Counted from the first letter of the stretch, positions 18,083 to 30,200 are shown. The stretch: DNA of 64,000 bases from Paraneptunicella aestuarii (GCF_019900845.1 NZ_CP074570.1:4650001-4714000); one strand, 5' to 3'. The notes: generated by a model not told the origin, from the letters alone. A program made the numbers and translations.

Positions 18083-18562
18083 ATGCCAGCAGCTATTTTT
18101 TATCTTTTGCCTGAAGAAACTTCGCAAGCCGACAGCGAACAACAACGATTGCTGGCTTATGCTTGCGATGTGGCTGCTCGTTGTTATCGCAACCGCCAAC
18201 GAGTATGGGTGCAATGTCAGGATCAACAGCAAGCGGAAGCCTTCGACGAATTGCTATGGCAACGTCCTGTTGATGCTTTTGTTCCCCATAACCTGGTTGG
18301 AGAAGGTGCAGGAAACTCACCTGTTGAAATCAGTTGGAATAAGGAAGGCAAATCGCCACCTCGTGTAAACAGCCCTGTACTGATCAATTTAGCCGAGCTC
18401 TTTCCATCGTTCGCGAATCGTTTCCAATTCGCTTACGATTTCGTCCCATCGCAAGAGACTCAAAAACAACAGGCAAGAGTACGTTACAAACACTATCGTG
18501 CGGCAGGGTATGAACTCAATACCATCCCCGCCGACCAGATTAATGAGAATAACAATGGATAA
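18083..18562 (+). CDS. holC: DNA polymerase III chi subunit
   Basis: 159 residues, typical of Hol[13 protein letters not shown] at the start, [20 protein letters not shown] and [11 protein letters not shown] are the conserved landmarks. Chi joins the clamp loader (via psi) to SSB at the replication fork. It lies tightly between pepA (3-base gap) and valS (8-base overlap), the standard order in Gammaproteobacteria, which supports the call despite low sequence conservation in this family. Confidence 0.93.
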   Translation: MPAAIFYLLPEETSQADSEQQRLLAYACDVAARCYRNRQRVWVQCQDQQQAEAFDELLWQRPVDAFVPHNLVGEGAGNSPVEISWNKEGKSPPRVNSPVLINLAELFPSFANRFQFAYDFVPSQETQKQQARVRYKHYRAAGYELNTIPADQINENNNG

Positions 18563-21323
18563 AACGTTTAATCCGCAAAATATTGAACAAGCACGTTACC
18601 AAGATTGGGAAAGCAAAGGATATTTTGAAGCCAGTGGCACTGGCAGTCCTTACTGTATTTTACTACCACCTCCCAACGTAACGGGCAGCCTGCACATGGG
18701 GCATGCATTCCAGCATACCATTATGGATGCCTTAACCCGTTACCACCGCATGAAAGGTGACAACACCTTGTGGCAAGCAGGTACAGACCACGCAGGTATC
18801 GCAACCCAAATGGTTGTAGAGCGTCAACTGGCTGCTGACGGTAAAACCCGTCACGATCTGGGACGCGAAGCATTCGTTGAAAAAATCTGGGAATGGAAAG
18901 AGCACTCTGGCGGTACTATCACTAGCCAAATGCGTCGCTTGGGCGATTCCTGTGACTGGAATCGTGAAGCCTTCACCATGGACGAAGACCTGTCCAAAGC
19001 CGTTACCGAAGTGTTCGTTAAGTTGCACGAAGAAGGCTTAATTTATCGCGGCAAACGTCTGGTTAACTGGGATCCGGTTCTTCACACAGCGGTTTCCGAT
19101 CTGGAAGTATTAAACGAAGAAGAAAACGGCCACATGTGGCACATGCGCTACCCATTGGCAGACGGTAGTGGCGAATTGATTGTTGCCACTACTCGTCCAG
19201 AAACCATGTTGGGTGATACCGCCGTTGCCGTAAACCCGGAAGATGAGCGCTACCAAGCCTTTATCGGAAAAGAAATCAAACTGCCCATTACAGGCCGTTT
19301 AATCCCGGTTGTTGCCGACGAACATGCCGATCCTGAATTCGGAACAGGTTGTGTAAAGGTCACTCCAGCTCACGATTTCAACGACTATGAAATTGGTAAG
19401 CGTCACAACTTGCCGATGATCAACATCTTCACTGCCGATGCCAAATTGAACGACGAAGCGCCGGAGCACTTGCGGGGTCTGGATCGTTTCGATGCACGTG
19501 AGAAAATCGTAGCCGAATTAGATGCCGCCGGCGTATTGGTTAAGGTTGTAGATCACAAACTTAAAGTGCCTCGTGGCGACAGAACGGGCGCGGTTATCGA
19601 ACCGTATCTGACCGACCAGTGGTATGTAAAAGTAGAACCATTAGCCAAGCCAGCGATTGAAGCGGTAGAAAACGGCGACATCAAATTCGTACCGGAAAAC
19701 TGGAGCAAAACCTATTTCCAATGGATGTACAACATTCAGGATTGGTGTATTTCCCGTCAATTATGGTGGGGACACCGTATTCCAGCCTGGTACGACAGCG
19801 ACGGTAATGTCTACGTGGGTCGCACAGAAGAAGAAGTGCGCAGTAAGCACAGCTTGTCAGCAGATATTGCATTAACACAAGACAACGACGTTCTGGACAC
19901 CTGGTTCTCGTCAGCATTGTGGCCATTCGCCACGATGGGATGGCCAGAAAAAACACCTGAACTGGAAACCTTCGTACCTTCATCTGTGTTGGTAACTGGT
20001 TTCGATATCATCTTCTTCTGGGTTGCCCGCATGATCATGATGACCATGAAGTTCACTGGCAAAATCCCATTTAAAGAAGTCTACATTACTGGCCTGATCC
20101 GCGACGAACAGGGCAATAAAATGTCGAAATCCAAGGGTAACGTCCTCGATCCTATCGATTTGATCGACGGTATCGATCTGGATTCCCTGGTGAACAAACG
20201 CACAGCCGGAATGATGCAACCCCAATTGGCAGAGAAGATCAGTAAACGTACTCGCAAGCAGTTCCCTGAAGGTATTGCTGCACACGGCACAGATCCTTTG
20301 CGTTTCACCTTCCTGGCGATGGCTTCAACCAGCCGCGACATCAATTTCGATATGGGTCGCGTTGAAGGTTATCGTAACTTCTGCAATAAGCTATGGAACG
20401 CATCACGTTTCGTGCTGATGAACACAGAAGATCAGGATACCGGCAAACAAGGCGGAGAAATGGAATTAAGTCTGGCAGATCAATGGATCTGGGCGAAGTT
20501 CCAAAATGCAGTAAAAGACTTCGAACAAGCGGTTTCGGAATATCGCTTCGATATCGCCGCTCAAACCGTTTACGAATTTACCTGGAACCAGTTCTGTGAC
20601 TGGTATCTGGAATTAACCAAACCTGTGCTTAACAGCGATACCAGTAGCGAAGCGCAAAAGCGTGGCACTCGCCATACCTTGGTTAATGTACTGGAAAACC
20701 TGTTACGTTTGTTGCATCCATTTATGCCATTTATCACGGAAGAAATCTGGCAACGTGTTGCACCACTTACCGATGTCAGCGATGTGAACAGCATCATGGT
20801 ACAAGCCTTCCCGATTATCGAAGACAGCAAGCAAAACAACAAGGCGTTGCAAGATGTCGAGTGGCTGAAAACCTTTATTGTGGGTATTCGTAACATTCGT
20901 GGTGAAATGGATATTTCTCCAAACAAGCCCGTTCCTGTATTGCTTCGCAATGCTTCAGAAGAAGATCAGCGTCGCGTGAAAACATGTCACAGCTTCCTGT
21001 CTACACTAGCCAAACTAGAGCAAGTGACAGTATTAGCCTCAGGCGAAGCAGCACCCGCATCGGCAGCGGCTTTGGTAGGCGAAATGGAAGTGCTTATTCC
21101 AATGGCAGGGCTTATTGATAAAGAAGCCGAATTAGCGCGTATTAGTAAAGCTCTGGATAAAATATCCAAAGACTATGCTCGCACTGAAGGCAAGCTGTCG
21201 AATGAAAGCTTTGTAGGTAAGGCTCCAGCAGATGTCATTGAAAAGGAAAAAGCCAAACTGCAAGAGTTCAAGATGCAGATGGACAAGCTAAAAGAACAGC
21301 ACGATAGTATTTCCGCTCTTTAA
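18555..21323 (+). CDS. valS: Valyl-tRNA synthetase
   Basis: 922 residues. The class I motifs are present: [15 protein letters not shown] (HIGH box as HMGH) near residue 35 and NKMSKSKGN (KMSKS). The editing domain has [12 protein letters not shown], and the C-terminal coiled arm ends the protein ([17 protein letters not shown]). The gammaproteobacterial stretch [15 protein letters not shown] follows the KMSKS loop. The start is taken at 18555 ([12 protein letters not shown]), which overlaps the end of holC, rather than the in-frame ATG 57 bases upstream, because this matches the family N-terminus. Confidence 0.95.
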   Translation: MDKTFNPQNIEQARYQDWESKGYFEASGTGSPYCILLPPPNVTGSLHMGHAFQHTIMDALTRYHRMKGDNTLWQAGTDHAGIATQMVVERQLAADGKTRHDLGREAFVEKIWEWKEHSGGTITSQMRRLGDSCDWNREAFTMDEDLSKAVTEVFVKLHEEGLIYRGKRLVNWDPVLHTAVSDLEVLNEEENGHMWHMRYPLADGSGELIVATTRPETMLGDTAVAVNPEDERYQAFIGKEIKLPITGRLIPVVADEHADPEFGTGCVKVTPAHDFNDYEIGKRHNLPMINIFTADAKLNDEAPEHLRGLDRFDAREKIVAELDAAGVLVKVVDHKLKVPRGDRTGAVIEPYLTDQWYVKVEPLAKPAIEAVENGDIKFVPENWSKTYFQWMYNIQDWCISRQLWWGHRIPAWYDSDGNVYVGRTEEEVRSKHSLSADIALTQDNDVLDTWFSSALWPFATMGWPEKTPELETFVPSSVLVTGFDIIFFWVARMIMMTMKFTGKIPFKEVYITGLIRDEQGNKMSKSKGNVLDPIDLIDGIDLDSLVNKRTAGMMQPQLAEKISKRTRKQFPEGIAAHGTDPLRFTFLAMASTSRDINFDMGRVEGYRNFCNKLWNASRFVLMNTEDQDTGKQGGEMELSLADQWIWAKFQNAVKDFEQAVSEYRFDIAAQTVYEFTWNQFCDWYLELTKPVLNSDTSSEAQKRGTRHTLVNVLENLLRLLHPFMPFITEEIWQRVAPLTDVSDVNSIMVQAFPIIEDSKQNNKALQDVEWLKTFIVGIRNIRGEMDISPNKPVPVLLRNASEEDQRRVKTCHSFLSTLAKLEQVTVLASGEAAPASAAALVGEMEVLIPMAGLIDKEAELARISKALDKISKDYARTEGKLSNESFVGKAPADVIEKEKAKLQEFKMQMDKLKEQHDSISAL

Positions 21324-21361
21324 CACGAGCGAGTAAATCAACCCGCCTTTTATAAGACTGC

Positions 21362-21438
21362 GGCACAACAGATTCTCTGGTTGTGCCAAAACAGTATAAA
21401 AAACAATCAACAGCCGTATGGTTTGCACTATACGGCTG
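21362..21438 (+). terminator. Two hairpins after valS
   Basis: A perfect 8-bp stem (GGCACAAC at 21362-21369 with GTTGTGCC at 21380-21387) and a perfect 9-bp stem (CAGCCGTAT at 21411-21419 with ATACGGCTG at 21430-21438) lie within 120 bases of the valS stop. Neither has a good T run, so they may be processing or weak termination hairpins. The rest of the 341-base gap to the next gene shows nothing recognisable. Confidence 0.5.
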
Positions 21439-21664
21439 ATGTATTATTAACCAATTGTACATTCTGCAATCAATACATTGCAGATGTTAGCAGTTGGGAA
21501 TATCTCCCTCTGAATGATTGCTGACAATCATTTCAGTTCTGCTGAGTCAATCCATTAGTATGATCTATAGGTAGTTGGATAGATGAAGGCACGACATTTA
21601 AAGCCGTCTTTAATAGACGAGGCTAATGCATCCAGACGCACTCTGAACGATAGAGGGCATTATC

Positions 21665-22102
21665 ATGAGCTATAAATATCAAAAAGCGACGATTGCCGAA
21701 ATTGTAAAAGTGTATCGTTCCATCCCTGAGTTTTCTCATTTCAAAAGCTTAGCCGACTTGAAGAAACGGCTAGCGGGCAAACCTCATTTGATCCTCGCCG
21801 CCTATGACTGCGGCGAAGTGGTTGGGTTTAAAATTGGCTACGGTAAAAACAACAGGGAATTCTATAGTTGGCTGGGAGCAGTGAACCCGACGCATCGAGG
21901 TAAAGGCGTTGCACATGGCTTACTCAATGCTCAGGAACAATGGGCGAAAACTCAAGGTTTTCAGATTATCAGTGTTGCATCCACTAATCGCTTCCCGTCC
22001 ATGATGCGCATGTTGTTACGACAACACTACAAGATCGTGAATTTTGAGCAACGTTCTAATCCAGATAACAACAAAATCCACTTTTCTAAATCACTGATTT
22101 AA
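21665..22102 (+). CDS. GNAT-family N-acetyltransferase
   Basis: 145 residues with a GNAT fold: the acetyl-CoA loop NPTHRGKGVAHGLL at about residues 76-89 (Arg/Gly-x-x-Gly motif A) and a preceding strand VVGFKIGYG. The C-terminal part (SMMRMLLRQHYKIVNFEQR) completes the domain. The acceptor substrate is unknown. It is transcribed alone after the valS hairpins. Confidence 0.85.
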   Translation: MSYKYQKATIAEIVKVYRSIPEFSHFKSLADLKKRLAGKPHLILAAYDCGEVVGFKIGYGKNNREFYSWLGAVNPTHRGKGVAHGLLNAQEQWAKTQGFQIISVASTNRFPSMMRMLLRQHYKIVNFEQRSNPDNNKIHFSKSLI

Positions 22103-22264
22103 AGCCTGGATTGCTAATGGCGTAGAAAAAAGAACAGGCATGATCACTTGAGAAATCGACTGCATGCTGAATTGATTTCAGCACCTATGAAAGAAACCAT
22201 GAGAGATGCGGATATTCATCAGCATGACGATAATACTCGGTATACCGAAAAGAGTGAGCACTTG

Positions 22265-22678
22265 TTAAAACTGCTTACGATCCGCGTCGGTAGCAGCCTC
22301 ATTACATTCACCGCGAATTTCAAACAAGCCTCGCTCTATATAGCTGCCTAATTGGATATAACCCTCTCGACAATAGCCATTTTGAGTTAATCTCAATTCT
22401 AAGGCTTCAATGATCAGATCCTGCAATCTTTCACGATGCGCTATTCCTTGCCGCCCCGGAGCTTGTCTTTCCATCAAACCCGGATGGCTATAATGCCCCA
22501 CACCTTTACCGCCCTCTGGAGACGTGAATACAAAGAGCTTTGTGCCATCCGCTTTAATACTGGTAATAAATACCCCGTGTACTTTGCTGGTTCGAGAATT
22601 TGAACCACAGGCTGCCATTGCTAATATCAGTATTAACAGCAACAACGTATGTCGAACAGGAAGAAAAATAGGGCGCAT
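22265..22678 (-). CDS. Small lipoprotein of unknown function
   Basis: 137 residues with a hydrophobic leader and lipobox LAMAAC (Cys24), so it is a lipid-anchored periplasmic or outer-membrane protein. The mature part has VHGVFITSIKADGTKLFVF and a helical region around ERLQDLIIEALELRL, with two Cys (CREGYIQ and GECN) that may form a disulfide. No family is recognised. It faces away from the zinc-ribbon gene. Confidence 0.7.
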   Translation of the reverse strand: MRPIFLPVRHTLLLLILILAMAACGSNSRTSKVHGVFITSIKADGTKLFVFTSPEGGKGVGHYSHPGLMERQAPGRQGIAHRERLQDLIIEALELRLTQNGYCREGYIQLGSYIERGLFEIRGECNEAATDADRKQF

Positions 22679-22781
22679 AAAAAAATGGACGAGCTCAAAG
22701 ATGCCTTAATACAACAACTTTTTGCAGCATCTTTCAACCCTGTGGCACAATTGACACTTCATTTATTAAGAGGAAACGACA

Positions 22782-23120
22782 TTGTCTGATTTGCCAAACT
22801 GTCCTAAATGCCAATCTGAGTACACCTATCAGGATGGAAATCTGTTTATTTGCCCAGAGTGTGGTCATGAATGGTCTGCGGACGGTTCCGGTGCAGATGA
22901 CGACGCACCTGTGATCAAAGACTCCGTAGGCAATGTGTTACAAGACGGCGACACAGTTACCGTTATTAAAGACTTAAAAGTGAAAGGTTCTTCATCTGTA
23001 GTGAAAGTAGGCACAAAAGTGAAGAACATCCGTTTAGTCGGCGGCGACCACGACATTGATTGCAAAATCGATGGCATTGGAGCCATGAAACTAAAATCGG
23101 AATTCGTTAAGAAAGCTTAA
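22782..23120 (+). CDS. Zinc-ribbon protein of the PhnA/YjdM family
   Basis: 112 residues beginning at TTG (22782), chosen because AAGAGGA precedes it at proper distance and the N-terminus matches the family. The N-terminal zinc ribbon is CPKCQ and CPECGHEW at about residues 6-28. The C-terminal domain ([32 protein letters not shown]) is the small beta-barrel typical of YjdM (formerly PhnA). The function is poorly known. It lies 13 bases before moeB on the same strand. Confidence 0.9.
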   Translation: MSDLPNCPKCQSEYTYQDGNLFICPECGHEWSADGSGADDDAPVIKDSVGNVLQDGDTVTVIKDLKVKGSSSVVKVGTKVKNIRLVGGDHDIDCKIDGIGAMKLKSEFVKKA

Positions 23121-23133
23121 GTCTATTCCCCGA

Positions 23134-23889
23134 ATGAAACCACTCACTCAAGAACAAGCAACCCGTTATAGCAGACACATCATGTTGCCGACGATGGATT
23201 GGGAAGGTCAGGAAAAGTTACTCGCTTCCCGGGTTCTTTTAATCGGAGTGGGTGGATTGGGATGTGCTGTTGCACAATATCTTGTCGCCGCCGGAATCGG
23301 TCATCTGATTCTGGTGGATGACGACAAGGTAGAACTATCCAATCTACAACGTCAGGTTCTACATACTGAGCATAATGTGGGTGAGTTCAAGGTTCACTCG
23401 GCTCAGGCAAGGTTACAAGCCATGAATAGCGATTGTGACATTCAAACCTTCACGCATCGTCTTAATAAAGCTGAATTGATAAAGCTGGCAGGGGAAGTTG
23501 ACCTGTTTGTTGATTGTAGCGATAACCTCGCCAGCCGAAATTTACTGAATGAGGTGAGTGTCGACTCACAAACCCCTTTAATTACAGGCGCAGCCATTCG
23601 CATGGAAGGCCAGGTTTGCTGTTTTATTCCAGATTCAACACCACCGTCCCCCTGTTATGCCTGCTATAGCCGGCTGTTTGGAGAGCAAGAGCTTTCCTGT
23701 ATGGAGGCCGGAGTGTTAGCGCCCTTAGTCGGTATCATCGGTGCCATGCAGGCATTGGAAGCCGTAAAGCTTTTATCTGGCGTAGCGAATGTTCAAGCAG
23801 GAAAACTGATGCATTTTGATGCCGCGACAAGCCAATGGCGTGAAATGTACATCCAACATTATGATCAGTGCCCAATTTGTGCTGGTTGA
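23134..23889 (+). CDS. moeB: Molybdopterin-synthase adenylyltransferase MoeB
   Basis: 251 residues, the usual MoeB length with no rhodanese extension. Seen are the nucleotide-binding GVGGLGCAVAQYL at about residues 37-49, LSNLQRQVLH with the adenylation Arg, DCSDN, GAAIRMEGQ, and the zinc Cys pairs CYACYSRLF and CPIC near the end. MoeB adenylates the MoaD C-terminus for sulfur transfer in molybdenum cofactor synthesis. ThiF is a near relative, but ITGAAIRMEGQVCCF and MEAGVLAPLVG fit MoeB best. No other moa/moe gene is in the window. Confidence 0.88.
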   Translation: MKPLTQEQATRYSRHIMLPTMDWEGQEKLLASRVLLIGVGGLGCAVAQYLVAAGIGHLILVDDDKVELSNLQRQVLHTEHNVGEFKVHSAQARLQAMNSDCDIQTFTHRLNKAELIKLAGEVDLFVDCSDNLASRNLLNEVSVDSQTPLITGAAIRMEGQVCCFIPDSTPPSPCYACYSRLFGEQELSCMEAGVLAPLVGIIGAMQALEAVKLLSGVANVQAGKLMHFDAATSQWREMYIQHYDQCPICAG

Positions 23890-24114
23890 TTCCTGCCTTT
23901 CCGCTTAACCATTCAAAACTAGAATTAATACCAAAAATTTAATCAATTTTTATGATTAAAAATTCCCCCTTATTTTACTTATACCTTCACTTATTTCCCC
24001 ATTATTCAGGATTAACTGGGTCGTTGAAGGTTATAGCTCTCAACTCATAAATTAAACGTTTAAGACACCTCAAATAAAGAGATCTCAAACAGGACGAGCC
24101 TTGCGCGCATTTCC

Positions 24115-24128
24115 TGACCAATTGGTCA
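24115..24128. promoter_or_regulatory. Perfect 14-bp palindrome, candidate operator for the nuclease gene
   Basis: TGACCAATTGGTCA is a perfect inverted repeat about 285 bases before the first nuclease ATG. The surrounding 523-base gap (23890-24412) is AT-rich and has no credible gene. Such TGACCAATTGGTCA-like sites are typical of TetR- or MarR-type operators; the regulator is unknown. Confidence 0.45.
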
Positions 24129-24412
24129 AATAGTAAACAATTCAAATTGAATTTTCCTCACAATTTTATTCGTCTAAAAAATGCCATAAGAGAATTGAAA
24201 TAATTCAGTCAAGGTAAAATAATTATACTCAATGAGCCATAGGTATATTTCTAAGCATGTTTAACGAAATACCGTCAAATATCGCTTAAATGTAGAAAAA
24301 ACTCATTAAAAAGCATTAAAAAAACAAATATTAAAATTATTAAAAAACCATATGCCAAATAAAAACAACATATTGGCATGAAATAACAAGTGTAAAATTG
24401 AAGGTAGAAAAA

Positions 24413-26752
24413 ATGAAAACTAAAATCGGTATGATAGCCGCGGCCGTCTGTGCTGCATCACAAACCTTTGCAATCTCATCGGCGTTCGCAAATGATCTCT
24501 TTATTTCAGAGTATGTTGAAGGCAGTTCCTACAACAAAGCACTGGAATTTTATAATCCCGCGGATACTGCTGTAGATTTATCCTCCGCAGGTTATCAACT
24601 TGCCAGATATTCCAACGGAACGACAACTCCAGCCTATATCTCACTCTCAGGTACAGTGCCCGCCAAAGGCACTTTTGTGATAGCACACACCAGTGCCGCA
24701 ACAGCAATCCAGAATGTTGCCAACCAGCTGTCAGGTTCTATTAGCCATAACGGTGACGATGCTTACGTATTATTCAAAAACGGTTCGCCAGTTGATTCTT
24801 TTGGACAAGTAGGGGTTGACCCCGGTTCAGCCTGGGGTAGTGGCACTAGTTCAACAGTCAATAACACATTGCGCCGCTCGACTTCCACAACCTCTGGCGA
24901 TCCGATTTATAACGATGCATTTAACCCTGCGTCAGAATGGCAAGGTGCAGGCAATGACGCATTTGATGATTTAGGTTCATTCGTTGGTTCCGGTGGAGGT
25001 AGCGGCGGTGGTTCAGGTGGAACGGGTGGCGGATCAACCGTTTGTAATGACCCATACACCCCAATTCACGAGGTTCAGGGTTCAGGAGCAGCAACACCAT
25101 TAACGGGCGAATTGGCTGTTGAAGGTATCGTCACTCACGACGTTCAGACAGATCTTGGCGGCTTCTATGTGCAAAGTGCCATTGGCGAAGAAGATGCCGA
25201 TGCCAGTACATCAGAAGGTGTGTTTGTCTACACGGGAACCAGTCCTCAGTCCGTTAATATTGGCGATAGAGTACGTGTTGTTGCGACACCAGCCGAAAGC
25301 TTTGGTTTAACACAATTAGGAGCCGTTAGCTCTGTCACCGTTTGCGCATCAAACCAGACTTTACCAGCCGCAACGCCTGTCTCATTACCTTTTGCAGCCG
25401 CAGATAGCGCAGAAGCCTATGAAGGCATGCTGGTCAGCTTCTCTGGATTAACCGTTAACGAAGTCTATAACCTGGGACGCTACGGTGAGGTGACATTGTC
25501 TAATGGTCGTCGCATGATACCAACTCAAGTTGCCGCTCCAGGCGCAGCCGCTAACGCAGTTGCAGCACAAAATGCCTTGAACAAGATTATTCTGGATGAT
25601 GCTTCCACGATCCAGAATCCAGCAGTGATCCCGTTCCCGGCACCAGAATTGACGGCAAGCAACACGCTACGTGTAGGCGATACTGTTTCAATGGCGGAAG
25701 GTGTTATGCACTACGCCTATAGTGAATATCGCGTGTTTCCGGTCAGTGGCTTGCAATTCTTTGAGTCTAACCCTCGTACAATTGCACCAAGCCTGACCGC
25801 ACAAGGTAATTTGAACATTGCCAGCTTTAACGTACTGAACTTCTTCAATACATTAAACATGCGCGGCGCAAATACCACTGAAGAATTTAATCGCCAAAAA
25901 GACAAGATCGTTGCAGCCTTGTCGACACTCAATGCAGATATCATTGGTTTAATGGAAATTGAGAACGATGGCTACAACAACAATAGCTCAATTAAAGAAC
26001 TGGTAGACGCGTTGGATCAAGCCGACCCTGGGTATAACTGGGCTTACATCAACCCTGGTGTCAGCGCAATTGGTACAGACCAGATTGCAGTTGGCTTGAT
26101 TTATCGCAGCTCTGTCGTTACCCCAACAGGTGGTGCCCAAATATTGGATAGCGGTAACTCGCCAAAAGATGGCAATGGGAATCCACTGTTCCTCGACACT
26201 AAAAACCGTCCAACTCTGGCGCAAAAATTCACGCTGAATGCCAATGGGCAGAGTGTTGTAGTTGCTGTTAATCACCTTAAATCAAAAGGTTCAGCCTGTG
26301 ATGATGTGGGCGACCCGGATGTAGGTGATTTACAAGGTAACTGTAACGTGACCCGTACCAATGCGGCACAAGCTGTAGGAACCTGGCTCAATGCCCAGTA
26401 CCCTTCCGATGCAGTGCTGGTGATTGGCGACATGAATGCATATGCCAAAGAAGATCCTATTATGGCCTTGGCTGGCAATGGTTATACGGAATTGTTTGAA
26501 CATTTCAATAAAACCGATGCTTACAGCTATGTATTTAATGGCGAATCAGGCCAGTTAGATCACGCACTGGGCAACACCGCTCTGGTTGGAAAAGTAGTTG
26601 ATATCACAGAGTGGCATATTAATACCGACGAACCGAAGGTATTGGACTATAACACTGAGTTTAAAACCGCTTCTCAAGTGAATAGCCTGTATGCACCCGA
26701 TGCGTATCGTTCATCAGACCACGATCCAGTCGTCATTTCTCTGGATTTGTAA
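24413..26752 (+). CDS. ExeM/NucH-type secreted endonuclease, first paralogue
   Basis: About 779 residues starting at ATG 24413 (an in-frame TTG lies 15 bases earlier; the ribosome site GAAGGTAG favours the ATG). A signal peptide ends near SSAFA (residue 26). A lamin-tail domain (ISEYVEGSSYNKALEFYNP) covers about 28-185, a Gly/Ser linker follows, then an OB-like domain (about 205-440) and an endonuclease/exonuclease/phosphatase domain (NIASFNVLNFF, GLMEIENDG, NHLKSKG, GDMNAYAKEDP, final SSDHDPV with the catalytic His/Asp). It degrades extracellular DNA. There is no C-terminal GlyGly-CTERM anchor, so it is probably freely secreted. A terminator follows. Confidence 0.92.
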   Translation: MKTKIGMIAAAVCAASQTFAISSAFANDLFISEYVEGSSYNKALEFYNPADTAVDLSSAGYQLARYSNGTTTPAYISLSGTVPAKGTFVIAHTSAATAIQNVANQLSGSISHNGDDAYVLFKNGSPVDSFGQVGVDPGSAWGSGTSSTVNNTLRRSTSTTSGDPIYNDAFNPASEWQGAGNDAFDDLGSFVGSGGGSGGGSGGTGGGSTVCNDPYTPIHEVQGSGAATPLTGELAVEGIVTHDVQTDLGGFYVQSAIGEEDADASTSEGVFVYTGTSPQSVNIGDRVRVVATPAESFGLTQLGAVSSVTVCASNQTLPAATPVSLPFAAADSAEAYEGMLVSFSGLTVNEVYNLGRYGEVTLSNGRRMIPTQVAAPGAAANAVAAQNALNKIILDDASTIQNPAVIPFPAPELTASNTLRVGDTVSMAEGVMHYAYSEYRVFPVSGLQFFESNPRTIAPSLTAQGNLNIASFNVLNFFNTLNMRGANTTEEFNRQKDKIVAALSTLNADIIGLMEIENDGYNNNSSIKELVDALDQADPGYNWAYINPGVSAIGTDQIAVGLIYRSSVVTPTGGAQILDSGNSPKDGNGNPLFLDTKNRPTLAQKFTLNANGQSVVVAVNHLKSKGSACDDVGDPDVGDLQGNCNVTRTNAAQAVGTWLNAQYPSDAVLVIGDMNAYAKEDPIMALAGNGYTELFEHFNKTDAYSYVFNGESGQLDHALGNTALVGKVVDITEWHINTDEPKVLDYNTEFKTASQVNSLYAPDAYRSSDHDPVVISLDL

Positions 26753-26784
26753 GGGTCATTGCTTGATTCATCCCTGTTTGATTT

Positions 26785-26808
26785 GCCCGGCAAACGCCGG
26801 GCTTTTTT
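26785..26808 (+). terminator. Terminator after the first nuclease gene
   Basis: A perfect GC-rich 7-bp stem (GCCCGGC with GCCGGGC) with an AAAC loop is followed by six T. The remaining gap to 27280 is AT-rich and without a credible gene. Confidence 0.92.
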
Positions 26809-27280
26809 GTTCTTGTATATATTGTTGTCACTATATGGCCTGGTATATGGAGAAAAGCCTGTTAACGATCCGTGTTTTTGGAATTCAAATATTGTATTTC
26901 AAGGATCTTTTTCTATTCACCACAACAGATAAGAACGTCTCAATTTGTACAAATAACAACCACAAGATAACACCATGATTACACATAGTTACAGTTGACA
27001 ATAATCTGCAACAATTTGACAACGGTTAAATATTAACCCGATTTGAGTAATAAAACTCTTCGCGGATTCTTACTCATAACAATAAGTAAGATTACCGGAA
27101 CCATATAAGCATTTGTTTTTAAAGCTTTAATAACGACATATTATGATTTTTTTTCAAACCTTCCTGCGTTAATCAATGTGTGCAGAATATGGACAGCGCT
27201 TAGATGAAAAAATAATAAATCAGCGCTCTATAAGAAAAAAACAAATGGTCGTTCATGTTAGGCAACGTTTGGAAGAAACA

Positions 27281-30200
27281 ATGAAAAAACAAATCAGTGT
27301 AATCGCGGCGGCAGTTCTTGCGGCTACACAAGCTCAAGCAGTAACTGCAAATTTTGGCTGGGAAGATGGCAGTACCGTGCTCGGGCAATATGGCGCGGAT
27401 CACATCCAACACAGCAACTCAATGCAACAAGCGTACACGGGTAGCTATTCTCTTTTAGTAGAAGATGTAGACCCTATCGATAATGGTACGCCACAAAGTT
27501 TTGTCGCCTGGGTTAATGGCCTGACCGACGGTGACACTGTTACCGTAAGCATGTGGGTTCACGACGACGCAGCGGATCGCCCTGCCGGTCGCATCTGGGG
27601 TCACTACACTAACGACGCTAGCAACATTGATTCTTACGCCGGTTCAGCTGGCGGCAACAGCACATATACCGACGGCTCAGGTTGGCAGCAAATCAGCTAC
27701 ACCTGGACTTTCGATTCCAGCAGCAACACTCGCGACGGCTTGGTTGTTGAATTCCGTGTTTACGACAGCGCGGATTTTACTACTGGTTCTTTATATGTTG
27801 ATGATATTGAAATCACCAGCAGCGCAGGTTCTATCACTCTCCCTTCCGGTGAAGTCATCACTGGTGATACAGGTAGTGGTGACAACGGCGACAATGGAAG
27901 CGGCGATACTGGAGCTGGCGAACTGTACTTCTCTGAATATGTAGAAGGCAGCTCAAATAACAAAGCGCTGGAAATCTATAACCCTACAGGCGCAGACATT
28001 GATTTGGCAGCAAGCGGCTACTCGTTAGCACGTTTCTCTAATGGAGGCACAACGCCTGCCGATCTTGGATTAACAGGCACTATCGCAGCCAATGACGTAT
28101 TTGTTTTAGCACATTCCAGTGCCGATGCAGCCATTCTTGCTGTAGCAGACCAAATTACCGGTTCACTCAGCCACAACGGTGACGACGCTTACGTTCTTTA
28201 TAAAGATGGCGTAGCCATTGATTCATTTGGTCAGGTTGGTGTTGATCCAGGTTCCGCATGGGGCATAGGCGACTCTTCTACTGCCAACAACACATTACGC
28301 CGTTTAGCGAGCGTGACTGCTGGCGACACCATTGTTGATGACGCATTTGACCCTGCGGTTGAATGGCAAGGCTTTGGCAATGATGATTTCAGTGATTTAG
28401 GTAGCTACGGCGGTTCTACTGGTGGTGATACAGGTGGCGACACTGGTACAACGCTAACCTGCGGTACTGAATACACAGCTATTCACACCATTCAAGGTGC
28501 TGGCGCAGCCACTACTTTAACAGGTGAGCATGAAGTTGAAGCGGTTGTCACTGCCGACATGCAAGCCGGTATCAGTGGTTTCTACCTGCAAACAGCGGTT
28601 GGTGAAGACGATGGCAATGCAGCCACTTCCGAGGGTATTTTCGTTTACACTGGCAGCGCAGCTCAAACGATTACAGTAGGTGATCGCGTACGTGTTAAAG
28701 CGTCTGTTGGTGAATACAACGATATGACCCAATTGAGCAATGTAACCGCATTGACCGTGTGTGCGTCAGGCCAGGCATTGCCAGCTCCTGTTGAATTAAG
28801 CCTGCCATTTGCGGCTGCCGATAGTGCAGAACCAATGGAAGGTATGATTGTTAACTTCAATGGTTTAACAGTAAACGATACTTATAATCTGGGTCGTTAT
28901 GGTCAGGTAACCCTGTCTAACGGTCGTCGTATGAACCCAACCCAAGTAGCAGCGCCAGGCGAAGCAGCATTAGCCGTTTCAGCTCAGAACGCTTTAAACT
29001 CTCTTGTTTTGGACGACGGTTCTAACGCTCAAAACCCAACGCCAATTCCTTTCCCGAATGGTGGTTTAACCGCAAGCAATACTTTGCGTGTTGGTGACAC
29101 TGTTACCTTGTCTGCAGGTGTACTGCACTATTCTTACGGTGAATTCCGCGTTTACCCAATTGATCAAGCTCAGTTCACAGCATCTAACCCTCGTACTATC
29201 GCACCTGAGTTAGAAGCAGAAGGCAACTTGAACATTGCCAGCTTCAACGTACTGAACTACTTCAATACCATGAACGTTCGTGGTGCAAACACAGAAGAAG
29301 AATTTGCACGTCAGCGTGCCAAGATCCTCGCGGCAATTTCTGCTCTTGATGCTGACATTATCGGCTTGCTGGAAATTGAAAACGACGGCTACGGTGCAGA
29401 CAGCTCAATTGCAGATTTGGTTGCTGGCTTGAACGAAGTAAATCCTGGCTACGAGTGGCAATACGTAAACCCTGGCGTTGCTCAGGTCGGTACTGACGCG
29501 ATTGCTTCTGGCATAATCTACCGCAGCTCTGTTGTGGCTCCGGTTGGCGATGCACAGATTCTGGATAGCTCAAACTCTATCGTGGGTGAAGATGGTGAAC
29601 CATTGTTCCTTGACTATGGTAACCGTCCTGCGTTGTCTCAAGCTTTCATGTTGTTGGAAAACAAGCAAACCCTTGCCGTTGCTATCAACCACTTGAAATC
29701 AAAAGGCACTTCCTCTACTTGTGCGGCAGCAGGTGATGCCGACAAAGGTGACGGCCAAGGCCATTGTAACCTGCGTCGTACCAATGCAGCTCAAGCAACA
29801 GGTGTATGGCTGAACGAATTGTTCCCTGAAATGCCTGTGATTGCACTGGGTGACTTAAACTCTTATGCGAAAGAAGATCCATTAACAGCATTTGCTGACA
29901 ACGGTTTCGTTAATCTGTTCGAACATTTGAACATCGAAAACGCTTACAGCTATGTTTACTCTGGTGAATCTGGTCAGTTGGATCACGCTTTGGCTAACGC
30001 TTTCATGTTAGACAAGGTAGTAGATGTGACTGAGTGGCACATCAACACTGATGAACCTCGCATATTAGACTACAACACCGAATACAAAACTGACGAGCAG
30101 TTGGTCAGCCTGTATGCAGCAGACGCCTACCGTTCGTCGGATCACGACCCGGTTATCGTGTCTATCAATCTTGAAAAACCTTTCGATCCGAATCTGACCG

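Noticed and set aside
18555..21323. Several long antisense frames within valS
   Set aside because: They mirror codon periodicity of a well-conserved gene and have no independent support.
22148..22351. 67-codon frame on the plus strand
   Set aside because: It overlaps the lipoprotein gene on the other strand, has no ribosome site and an unlikely composition.
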